A DNA stretch of 5,362 nucleotides from positions 1-5,362 of the forward strand of contig JAITHO010000086.1 in assembly GCA_031279915.1 (NCBI GenBank), in the 5' to 3' direction. Position numbers and translations under genes: made by a program. Below, piece by piece: positions 1-5,362 of this stretch. This DNA is from Tannerellaceae bacterium. GTDB taxonomy: Bacteria; Bacteroidota; Bacteroidia; Bacteroidales; Tannerellaceae. Position 1 is the stretch's first letter. Each line of letters starts with the position of its first letter. The notes under the pieces were generated by a model. It was not told the origin of the DNA. It saw only the letters and a list, made by a program, of their open reading frames with translations, and did no database searches.

Positions 1-56
1 ATCTAGGGCTAAATGCTATTCCCATTGCTTCTATTCTGTATGTTTATATATTTAAA

Positions 57-64
57 CAAATGTA
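57..64 (-). promoter_or_regulatory. Possible minus-strand -7 box
   Basis: Read on the minus strand this is TACATTTG, a full match to the Bacteroides TAnnTTTG -7 box. A TATTG sequence about 16 bases further upstream on that strand is a weak -33 candidate. It would drive transcription leftwards out of the window, where a minus-strand ATG at 25-23 opens a frame of only eight visible codons (MGIAFSPR). The motif is short and the region AT-rich, so a chance match is quite possible. A second match, TATGTTTG, lies at 106-113 on the same strand. Confidence 0.25.
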
Positions 65-115
65 TCTCTTTTTGTTGACTCAATATTTCAACGAACTATT
101 TTTTGCAAACATACG

Positions 116-251
116 AGGGCATTCATGTCAATAGAAATATGCCATCCAAGTCCAACAAATTCTCCGTAGAGGATGCAATGCATATAAATAATGTGTATCC
201 CCTACGGAGATAGTGCATACAGGACGTGCTTTCTATTGATATGGATGCCCT
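116..251. repeat. Long imperfect inverted repeat (hairpin or MITE-like)
   Basis: The outer arms, 116-137 and 230-251, are 22 bases each and complementary at 20 positions; they begin AGGGCAT and end ATGCCCT. Both exceptions (123 with 244, 127 with 240) would be G-U pairs in plus-strand RNA. A nested inner stem, 162-174 with 197-209, pairs at 12 of 13 positions around a 22-base loop. The two segments between the stems (138-161 and 210-229) do not pair well. The size and terminal inverted repeats resemble a MITE, but I see no target-site duplication at the edges (ATACG on the left, AACTG on the right). Each arm carries an outward-facing TTGAYA sequence resembling a -35 element. It could instead be a structured RNA or a cruciform site. 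Confidence 0.6.
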
Positions 252-298
252 AACTGGCAATTTGCCTGCGCCAATTTTAAAGGTTTGCTATAGGCATC

Positions 299-358
299 TC
301 GCGGCTAAGGCGATTTGGTTCGTTGGGGGAGTTGTGTCGTCGCGCACTAAGGCGATTT
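299..358. repeat. Direct repeat pair, 42-base period
   Basis: CTAAGGCGATTT occurs exactly at 305-316 and 347-358. Each copy is preceded by TCGCG, separated by G in the first copy and CA in the second, so the repeats are 18 bases (299-316) and 19 bases (340-358) long. Each contains a short TCGC / GCGA stem with a 7- or 8-base loop. The 42-base start-to-start distance of the shared core is close to four helical turns. The function is unknown. Confidence 0.45.
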
Positions 359-363
359 TTTTT
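340..363 (+). terminator. Weak hairpin with T-run, possible terminator
   Basis: TCGC (340-343) can pair with GCGA (352-355) around an 8-base loop, and eight T follow directly (356-363). A four-base stem is shorter than a normal intrinsic terminator, and no upstream plus-strand gene is visible that it would serve. This is a low-confidence call. Confidence 0.15.
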
Positions 364-589
364 CTCTCAGTATAGACTGCCCCTAATTTAAAGCGATCTC
401 CAAGGATTGTGTTATATCTAATTCGATTCCTTTACTACAACAAGACGAAAAAACAATAAAGAAAGAGCAATATTGGATACTGTATTTTGCCAAGATCTCA
501 TGATATGGAGAAGCTAATTGTTAAGAAATCCCTAAGCTTGGAAAAGATGAGGCCTTTTGCAGAGCACAAACAGTTTCTCAAAATTTCCT

Positions 590-597
590 TACATTTG
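590..597 (+). promoter_or_regulatory. Promoter -7 box for the 627-3539 gene group
   Basis: TACATTTG matches the Bacteroides TAnnTTTG -7 consensus exactly. It ends 29 bases before the ATG at 627, nearly the same spacing as the second promoter in this window (27 bases, box at 3874-3881), and predicts a leader of about 20-25 bases. No TTTG -33 element lies at the usual distance; the nearest are TTTC at 574-577 (too close) and TTTG at 556-559 (too far). The call rests on the -7 box and its position. Confidence 0.45.
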
Positions 598-626
598 GCC
601 CGAACAAAAAAGCAACACTTGAAATT

Positions 627-1184
627 ATGGTATACAGATTTCTAATAGTATCAAACGAAGTGGACAACTTCGTTAGGGAAATAAAGATCGACTCGGAAGC
701 TACCTTTCTTGAATTGCACCGAGCAATACTTCAGTCGGTTGGCTACAAGAGCGACGAGATGTGCTCCTTCTATATGTGCGATGATGATTGGAACAAACAG
801 ACGGAAATAACCATCGTCGACATGGGCCAACCCTCTGACGAGGACATTTACATCATGAACGATACCCGCTTGGACGAACTGATTGAGGATGAAGACCAGC
901 ATCTGCTCTACGTTTTTGACTATATGACCGAACGGGCTTTTTTCATCGACCTACGCGAGATCATACCCGGCAAATCCTTATCAGCGCCGCTTTGCAGCCG
1001 TTCCGAAGGAACACCTCCACCGCAAACTATCGACTTCAAAGAGATGGAAAAGAAAACTTTCTTTACTGACATGGACGAGAATTTCTACGGAGACTCCGAA
1101 TACGACGTGGACGAGCTCGACAGCGACGGATACAGCGGAATTGACGGCATATCGGATTCCTCCTTTGACGACGATCGCTATTGA
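627..1184 (+). CDS. pRiA4b ORF-3-like family protein
   Basis: This 185-residue cytoplasmic protein resembles the plasmid pRiA4b ORF-3-like family (PF07929, often labelled IS1096 element passenger TnpR-like). The molecular function of the family is not established, and no transposase or resolvase motif is present here. The N-terminal half (about 1-110) has the alternating hydrophobic pattern of the family's beta-rich domain, with a CDDDW stretch at 51-55. CSRSEGTPPPQ at 123-133 matches the family's usual C-x(n)-G-x-x-PP motif. Residues 148-185 form a strongly acidic tail rich in D, S, Y and G, with a single basic residue. The start is the ATG with an AT-rich leader and no Shine-Dalgarno, normal for Bacteroidota. 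Its TGA overlaps the miaA start by four bases (TTGA), which suggests translational coupling. The family assignment comes from recalled motifs, not a search. Confidence 0.8.
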   Translation: MVYRFLIVSNEVDNFVREIKIDSEATFLELHRAILQSVGYKSDEMCSFYMCDDDWNKQTEITIVDMGQPSDEDIYIMNDTRLDELIEDEDQHLLYVFDYMTERAFFIDLREIIPGKSLSAPLCSRSEGTPPPQTIDFKEMEKKTFFTDMDENFYGDSEYDVDELDSDGYSGIDGISDSSFDDDRY

Positions 1185-2098
1185 AAAATACGCTTATAAT
1201 ATTGTTAGGCCCCACCGGGGCAGGAAAAACCGCAACCAGCCTGCGTCTTGCACAGCATCTCAGCGCTCCCATAATATCAGCCGATTCGCGGCAATTTTAC
1301 AAAGACCTGCCTATCGGAACAGCGGCTCCCACTCCGCAGCAGTTGGCTATGGCGCCCCACTATATGGTTGGCATCTTAGGCTTGGAGGAATATTATAGTG
1401 CGGCAATGTTCGAAGCTGATGTGATGGCTTTGCTCGGCAAGCTCTTTCGTTCGCAGTCGGCGGTTATTCTTTGCGGAGGATCAATGATGTATATAGATGC
1501 AGTATGCAGAGGCATCGACGATATTCCCAACATAAGCCCCGAAATTCGCAACAGCCTCGCAGAGCAATATGCGACAAACGGCCTTGCTCCAATGCTTGAA
1601 GAACTGAAACGGCTCGATCCGGAGCATTACCTGAAAGTTGACCGACAGAACTATCGCCGAGTGCTCCACGCCATCGAAGTCTGCCGGCAAACAGGGAGGC
1701 CTTACTCATCCTTCCTCACCTTCTCCGTAAAACAACGACCGTTTGACATCCTTAAAGTAGGGCTAAGCCTTGAGCGAGACATGCTTTACCGGCAAATCAA
1801 CGCGCGCGTTGACGGCATGATGGCCAGCGGATTCGTTGAGGAGGCGCGAAAGGTTTATCCGCATCGCCATCTCAATTCACTCAATACGGTTGGCTATAAA
1901 GAAATGTTCGCCTTCTTCGACGGCAGTTGCACCATCGACGAGGCCACAGATAAGATCAAGCGCAACACACGCGTGTACGCCAGGAAGCAAATGACCTGGT
2001 TCAAGCGCGATCCCAACATAGCATGGTTCAACCCATCTCGCTACGAAGACATAACAGAATACGTCGACGGCAAGCTGGCCGCCGCAACATCAGCATAA
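1181..2098 (+). CDS. miaA: tRNA dimethylallyltransferase MiaA
   Basis: MiaA transfers the dimethylallyl group of DMAPP to N6 of A37 in tRNAs that read U-starting codons, the first step toward ms2i6A. The 305-residue length is typical. Visible motifs in order: P-loop GPTGAGKT at 10-17; SADSRQFYK at 33-41 with the expected catalytic Asp35; PIGTAAPT at 44-51; GGSMMYIDAV at 99-108; DRQNYRRVLHAIEV at 154-167; and the tRNA-contacting ARKQMTWFKRD at 267-277. The start must be the TTG at 1181. An in-frame TGA lies at 1166-1168, the codons between are not start codons, and the next in-frame ATG (residue 57) would remove the P-loop. The TTG shares bases with the upstream TGA, so translation probably depends on termination of the upstream gene. 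No Shine-Dalgarno is visible. All key residues are present, so it is expected to be active. Confidence 0.97.
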   Translation: MKNTLIILLGPTGAGKTATSLRLAQHLSAPIISADSRQFYKDLPIGTAAPTPQQLAMAPHYMVGILGLEEYYSAAMFEADVMALLGKLFRSQSAVILCGGSMMYIDAVCRGIDDIPNISPEIRNSLAEQYATNGLAPMLEELKRLDPEHYLKVDRQNYRRVLHAIEVCRQTGRPYSSFLTFSVKQRPFDILKVGLSLERDMLYRQINARVDGMMASGFVEEARKVYPHRHLNSLNTVGYKEMFAFFDGSCTIDEATDKIKRNTRVYARKQMTWFKRDPNIAWFNPSRYEDITEYVDGKLAAATSA

Positions 2099-2150
2099 CA
2101 ATCGCAAAAAATCTTCAACTTAACAAACAATCCCCGCAAACATATCTATT

Positions 2151-3539
2151 ATGAATCCACTACGAATTATCCTCCTCCTCGTCTTGCTTGCCGGCCAAGC
2201 GCTTTGTGCACAGCCTGAGGGCAAGCAGCCGCTCATCTACAAGATCTCCATACGCAAGGAAATCAACGCAACCTCCAAGCTCTATCTCACCAACGGTATG
2301 CAAGAAGCCGCCTCACTCGGCGCCGATGCAATAATCATCCACCTCAATACATACGGCGGACAGGTCGATATGGCCGACTCCATGCGCACCGCAATCATTT
2401 ATAGCCGCATCCCAACATACGTATATGTTGACAACAATGCCGCCTCCGCCGGAGCCCTCATCTCCATCGCCGCCCGCAAGATCTACATGCGCGAAGGAAG
2501 CAGCATCGGAGCCGCCACCGTGGTGAACGAAACCGGAGAAGCCATGCCCGATAAATACCAATCCTACCTCCGCGCCATGATGCGCGCAACCGCCGAGGCA
2601 CACGGGCGCGACACCGTCATTAGCGGGCGCGACACCATCGTTAGCTGGATACGCGATCCGGCAATAGCAGAGGCCATGGTCGACCAGCGCATCGTCATTC
2701 CAGGCCTTGTCGACTCCACGCAAGTGCTCACCTTCACCGCCGAGGAAGCCTTGCAATGGGGATATTGCGACGGCATCGTCTCATCCCTTGATCAGCTAAT
2801 CACACAGTATCTTGGGTACCATGATTACGAACTGCGCGCCTATTCGCCCTCCGCATGGGACGACCTCAAAGGATTCCTGCAAAGCCCCTTAATTCAATCC
2901 CTACTTATATTAATAGTCATCGGCGGGATATACTTTGAGCTACAAACGCCGGGCATAGGATTTCCCTCGGCAGCCGCAGTATTGGCCGCCATCCTCTATT
3001 TCGCTCCGCTATATATGGATGGGATGGCGCAGAATTGGGAGATACTCATTTTCGTTGTCGGCGTTCTGCTCGTTGCCTTAGAAATATTTGTCATTCCCGG
3101 ATTTGGCCTGGCAGGAATATCCGGAATCATACTCATCATAGCCGGCCTGGCGCTAAGCTTGCTCGACAACGTTGACTTCAATTTCGAAGGAGTATCATCT
3201 TCCGACTACGGACGCTCCATGCTGACCGTATTGCTGGGCGTGGGCTTAGGCTTTTTTGCCGCGCTATGGATTTCGAGCCGCATCGGCAGCCGCGGAATAT
3301 TCAAGCGCGTAGCCCTTGCGACCGATCTGGCCGACGCCATCTCCGTTCCTGTCGTTCACGGGCTGATCGGCAAAAACGGGCGCAGCCTCACCGTCTTGCG
3401 TCCATCCGGCAAAGTCGTGATTGACGGCGAAATTTACGACGCAATCTCCGAGACAGGCTTTGTCGAGAAAGGCGTTTGGGTAAAGGTCGTCAGGACGGAA
3501 AATGCGCAGGTATATGTTGAATTAAGCAAAGATGTTTGA
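2151..3539 (+). CDS. NfeD-family membrane serine protease (long form)
   Basis: This long-form NfeD protein (462 residues) is a ClpP-fold protease joined to a membrane domain and a C-terminal OB-fold. Residues 1-20 are a signal peptide; the sequence before Cys19 is not a proper lipobox. The protease domain covers about 28-225. NTYGGQVD at 67-74 and NNAASAGALIS at 95-105 place the likely nucleophile at Ser99, and PDKYQSYLRAMMR at 133-145 places the general base at Lys135. This parallels the Ser97/Lys138 dyad of Pyrococcus 1510-N. About five membrane segments follow (near 245-264, 268-290, 295-315, 318-338, 356-376), then the OB-fold at about 395-460 with GLIGKNG and LRPSGKVVIDG. Long NfeDs are thought to cleave or regulate stomatin/flotillin-type partners, but no flotillin gene follows here. 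A 21-base tandem duplication gives GRDTVIS-GRDTIVS at 152-165. The gene lies 52 bases after miaA and is probably co-transcribed. Confidence 0.93.
   Translation: MNPLRIILLLVLLAGQALCAQPEGKQPLIYKISIRKEINATSKLYLTNGMQEAASLGADAIIIHLNTYGGQVDMADSMRTAIIYSRIPTYVYVDNNAASAGALISIAARKIYMREGSSIGAATVVNETGEAMPDKYQSYLRAMMRATAEAHGRDTVISGRDTIVSWIRDPAIAEAMVDQRIVIPGLVDSTQVLTFTAEEALQWGYCDGIVSSLDQLITQYLGYHDYELRAYSPSAWDDLKGFLQSPLIQSLLILIVIGGIYFELQTPGIGFPSAAAVLAAILYFAPLYMDGMAQNWEILIFVVGVLLVALEIFVIPGFGLAGISGIILIIAGLALSLLDNVDFNFEGVSSSDYGRSMLTVLLGVGLGFFAALWISSRIGSRGIFKRVALATDLADAISVPVVHGLIGKNGRSLTVLRPSGKVVIDGEIYDAISETGFVEKGVWVKVVRTENAQVYVELSKDV
2603..2644 (+). repeat. 21-base tandem duplication inside the NfeD gene
   Basis: Two adjacent 21-base units (2603-2623 and 2624-2644) match at 19 of 21 positions. 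They keep the frame and encode GRDTVIS followed by GRDTIVS (residues 152-165). The repeat lies after the catalytic Lys135 and before the conserved IRDPAIAEAMVD segment. I believe related Bacteroidales NfeD proteins also carry a repeated motif here, so it may be an old feature of the group rather than a recent event. Confidence 0.7.
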
Positions 3540-3704
3540 CGTTGCAAATCGGCGCGAGCGTAGAGTTTGGCCGATGAAGCGGATGAGCTCGTCGAACTTA
3601 TCAAGGCAGCAATGATTCATTGATCCTGTAAAATTTACCGTTTTTTCTCATGGTTTGTTCTTTTTACGGGTGATACAATGATTTATTAAAGCCTGCGGCT
3701 ATTT

Positions 3705-3784
3705 CTGGCATCGGAAAATCGATTTTCCGGCTCCGGAAGTTTTGTCCTGGCATCGGAAAATCGATTTTCCGGCCCCGGAAGTTT
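3705..3784. repeat. Two palindromic repeat units, 42-base period
   Basis: Units 3705-3742 and 3747-3784 are 38 bases long and identical except at one position (T3732 versus C3774), separated by four bases. Each contains a perfect 18-base palindrome, CGGAAAATCGATTTTCCG (3712-3729 and 3754-3771). Each palindrome is followed by a second dyad in which TTCCGG and CCGGAA flank two bases. The period equals four helical turns, so both palindromes would face the same side of the DNA. Possible roles are an intergenic REP-like element, a paired operator, or stem-loops at the nfeD 3' end. The minus-strand frame across the units encodes a repeated KIDFPMP peptide, which I regard as a by-product. It is not a CRISPR: there are only two units and a four-base gap. 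Confidence 0.75.
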
Positions 3785-3851
3785 ACCGGTTTTGTTTTGT
3801 AGGGAATTTTTGTATGGGGTAAAATTGTTGATAACTCAAATACAATTTTTT

Positions 3852-3881
3852 TTTGGAACTTATATTTATGCCGTACTTTTG
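3852..3881 (+). promoter_or_regulatory. Bacteroides-type promoter of the fusion gene
   Basis: A -33 element TTTG (3852-3855) and a -7 box TACTTTTG (3874-3881) are separated by 18 bases, a good match to the TTTG / TAnnTTTG promoter of Bacteroidota. The -7 box ends 27 bases before the ATG at 3909, giving a short AT-rich leader without a Shine-Dalgarno. The -33 TTTG is the end of a nine-T run (3846-3854). Length changes in that run would leave the -33 to -7 spacing unaltered. Confidence 0.6.
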
Positions 3882-3908
3882 GAGAATTAAAAAATATCGT
3901 AATTTTTA

Positions 3909-5362
3909 ATGAGTGAAGCAAAAAGGAAATACGGTTTAGGACTTGCTTTGAGCGGCGGCGGAGCTAAGGGATTTGCGCACATAGGAGCTCTTAAGCTACT
4001 CGAGGAATGCCGATTGATGCCCGATATTATAGCAGGAACAAGCGCAGGAGCAGTTGCCGGCGTTTTCTTTGCCGACGGATACGAGGCATCTGCCATCCAG
4101 AAGATTTTTACAGGCCGCGAGTTTTCAGAATTTGCTCGCTTGAAGCTTCCGAAGGACGGTTTGCTTGATAATGACCGCTTCCGAAAGTTCCTTCAGCGTC
4201 ATTTGCGGGCAAAAGAGTTCGAAGAGCTGAGGATTCCGCTTGTGGTGGTGGCCACTGACCTTGATAACGGACGCAGCCATGCATTTAGTAGCGGCCCAAT
4301 TGTAGATGCGGTGCTTGCCTCCTGCAGTATTCCTATTGTGTTTAGCCCTGTTGAAATCAACGGAGTGCATTATGTTGACGGAGGCTTGTTTCGCAATTTT
4401 CCCGTTTCGACCATTCGTGAGGAATGCGAGTGGGTGATTGGCGTAAATGTATCTCCTCTCATTCCGCATAAGTATAAGCAAACTATTGCGGGCATTGCGG
4501 AGCGCTCCTATCATTATTTATTCCGCTCGAATACTATTGAGGATCGTCGCAAATGCGATGTTTTGATTGAGACGGAAGATGTGGGCGGATATAAAACATT
4601 TGACCTCGACAACGTTGGCGTAATTGCCGGAATAGGTTACGACGCTGCCGTTCGGGCCTTCCAGAAAGTGATTCGAGAGCGGCGTTCAGTTATAGGACGC
4701 GAACTTTCATCTCATTTCGTTCATAGATTGACTTCAAATAATTCAGAAATGAAGAAAATTATTATTTATCAAGCCTTTCCGCGCCTGTTCGGTAATAGAA
4801 ATAAGAGACTGATTCCGCATGGCAGCATTGAGGCAAACGGTGTAGGCAAGTTTGCAGATTTCACGAGCGACATCCTTCGAAAAATTAAAGATCTCAGCGT
4901 AACCCATATCTGGTACACAGGAATCCTTGAGCATGCCACTTGCACCGACTATTCTCACATTGGCATTCGGCGCGATCATGCCGCCGTGGTGAAGGGCAAA
5001 GCCGGCTCTCCGTATGCCATAAAAGATTATTACGACGTTGATCCCGACTTGGCCGAGCGCCCTTCGGAACGGATGAAGGAGTTTGAGGATCTGCTGGCGC
5101 GCACTCATGCCGCTGGTCTGAAAGTTATAATCGACTTCGCCGCCAACCATGTGGCTCGGCAATACTCCTCAGACGCTCGATTTGCCTACATGGAAGATCT
5201 TGGGCAGCACGACGACGTATCGCAAGCCTTTTCGGCCGATAACAATTTTTATTATATCCCCGGCAGCCCCCTTGTGCTTCATGGCGGACAATGCGATGAG
5301 GATTTTGAGTACAGCGAGTTTCCTGCCAAGGTCACAGGCAACAATTTGTTCACCCCTCGCCC
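3909..5362 (+). CDS. Patatin-like phospholipase fused to GH13 alpha-amylase (partial at right edge)
   Basis: One open frame runs from ATG 3909 to the window edge, 484 complete codons without a stop; I checked the frame line by line. Residues 1-255 are a patatin-like phospholipase: LALSGGGAKGFAHIGAL at 12-28 (oxyanion loop), GTSAG at 43-47 with nucleophile Ser45, and the DGG motif at 157-159 with catalytic Asp157. That is about the full length of stand-alone Bacteroidales patatins. Residues 256-280 are a polar linker. From Met281 a GH13 enzyme begins: YQAFPRLFGN at 287-296, GSPYAIKDYYDVDPD at 366-380, and GH13 region I DFAANHV at 409-415 with the conserved Asp, Asn and His. Its nucleophile and acid residues lie beyond the window. 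There is no signal peptide, so the product is probably cytoplasmic. An in-frame TAA at 3900 fixes the start. A single-base error near 4600-4750 could merge two genes, because other frames have stops at 4693, 4724, 4729 and 4739. Confidence 0.85.
   Translation, partial: MSEAKRKYGLGLALSGGGAKGFAHIGALKLLEECRLMPDIIAGTSAGAVAGVFFADGYEASAIQKIFTGREFSEFARLKLPKDGLLDNDRFRKFLQRHLRAKEFEELRIPLVVVATDLDNGRSHAFSSGPIVDAVLASCSIPIVFSPVEINGVHYVDGGLFRNFPVSTIREECEWVIGVNVSPLIPHKYKQTIAGIAERSYHYLFRSNTIEDRRKCDVLIETEDVGGYKTFDLDNVGVIAGIGYDAAVRAFQKVIRERRSVIGRELSSHFVHRLTSNNSEMKKIIIYQAFPRLFGNRNKRLIPHGSIEANGVGKFADFTSDILRKIKDLSVTHIWYTGILEHATCTDYSHIGIRRDHAAVVKGKAGSPYAIKDYYDVDPDLAERPSERMKEFEDLLARTHAAGLKVIIDFAANHVARQYSSDARFAYMEDLGQHDDVSQAFSADNNFYYIPGSPLVLHGGQCDEDFEYSEFPAKVTGNNLFTPR
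4749..5362 (+). other. GH13 alpha-amylase module and possible internal start
   Basis: This marks the amylase part of the longer frame, and the gene that would be called if the fusion were an artefact. ATG 4749 sits in an AT-rich context (TCAAATAATTCAGAA before it), as at other Bacteroidota starts, and the sequence after it (MKKIIIYQAFPRLFGN) begins like a native stand-alone enzyme of this GH13 group. The module shows beta-strand 1 and the following loop, an acidic YYDVDPD segment, region I DFAANHV and a conserved YYIPG stretch. It is predicted to act on alpha-glucans in the cytoplasm, but the specificity cannot be read from this part. No promoter box was found just upstream, so a separate product would rely on internal initiation. 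Confidence 0.6.

Larger units (their letters stand above)
1..626. other. Non-coding left flank, no gene recognised
   Basis: No reading frame in this stretch resembles a known protein. What I can see are a possible minus-strand promoter box near 57-64, a long imperfect inverted repeat at 116-251, a pair of direct repeats at 299-358 ending in a run of eight T, and a plus-strand promoter box at 590-597, each listed separately. A 46-codon frame (505-645) starts with ATG but has no recognisable product and overlaps the next gene out of frame, so I do not call it. Bases 364-589 show nothing else I can name. No tRNA-like cloverleaf was seen. Confidence 0.6.
3540..3908. other. Non-coding spacer between nfeD and the fusion gene
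   Basis: No gene is supported here. Just after the nfeD stop, in the nfeD frame and behind a TAG at 3561-3563, a short stretch (3564-3623) reads SLADEADELVELIKAAMIH and stop, with protein-like codon choice but no start codon. It could be a remnant of a lost gene or chance. The centre holds two palindromic repeat units (3705-3784), and the right end holds the promoter of the fusion gene. No clear intrinsic terminator for nfeD was found; a four-base AGCC/GGCT stem near 3690-3700 is too weak to call. Confidence 0.6.

Noticed and set aside
97..105. TATTTTTTG as a plus-strand -7 box
   Set aside because: It is one base too long for TAnnTTTG, and no gene follows at a sensible distance.
116..251. 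Complete insertion sequence
   Set aside because: Only 136 bases, no transposase and no target-site duplication. It is at most a MITE-like remnant.
505..645. 46-codon plus-strand frame starting MEKLIVKKSL, open back to 460
   Set aside because: It has no recognisable family, runs out of frame into the start of the gene at 627, and covers that gene's likely promoter. More likely chance.
2313..2756. Minus-strand frame of 147 codons opposite nfeD
   Set aside because: Antisense to the conserved protease domain; its low-complexity Gly/Val/His composition is typical of a shadow frame.
3705..3784. CRISPR-like pair of repeats
   Set aside because: Only two units, a four-base gap rather than a spacer, and no cas genes in the window.
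3664..3921. Minus-strand frame of 85 codons with a repeated KIDFPMP peptide
   Set aside because: The peptide repeat is just the translation of the palindromic DNA repeats. The frame overlaps the promoter and start of the fusion gene and has no family resemblance.
4125..5162. Minus-strand frames of 129 and 139 codons opposite the fusion gene
   Set aside because: They lie antisense to strongly conserved patatin and GH13 motifs and are explained by codon bias on the real strand.

Overview
The window looks like chromosomal DNA of a member of the Bacteroidales (Bacteroidota). The gene families support this: a pRiA4b ORF-3-like protein next to miaA, a long-form NfeD, and a patatin and a GH13 domain whose sequences read like their Bacteroidales relatives. 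The start sites lack Shine-Dalgarno sequences. Short TAnnTTTG boxes of the Bacteroides sigma-ABfr type sit about 30 bases ahead of two genes. I cannot place the family or genus from sequence alone.

Layout. Bases 1-626 hold no convincing gene. They contain a 136-base imperfect inverted repeat (116-251), a pair of short direct repeats 42 bases apart (299-358), and a likely promoter (590-597). Bases 627-3539 form a compact plus-strand group of three genes: a small acidic protein of the pRiA4b ORF-3 family, miaA (tRNA A37 prenyltransferase) and an NfeD-type membrane protease. The first two overlap by four bases (TTGA), and nfeD follows after 52 bases with no visible promoter of its own. Bases 3540-3908 are non-coding and carry two near-identical 38-base palindromic units with a 42-base period, followed by a good promoter. 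From 3909 to the right edge there is one uninterrupted plus-strand reading frame.

The most unusual item is that last frame. Residues 1-255 are a complete bacterial patatin-like phospholipase with the oxyanion loop, GTSAG and DGG all present. Without any stop codon, the frame continues through a linker of about 25 residues into the intact N-terminus of a GH13 alpha-amylase-family enzyme, which is cut off by the window edge. As written, the DNA encodes a phospholipase-glycosidase fusion. An internal ATG (4749) at the domain border looks like the native start of a stand-alone amylase. The alternatives are therefore a true fusion, a fusion plus an internally started amylase, or two genes joined by a sequencing error or recent stop loss.

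How the genes work together. The first three may be co-transcribed but act in different processes (unknown, tRNA modification, membrane proteolysis). The fusion gene has its own promoter and appears cytoplasmic, since neither module has a signal peptide.
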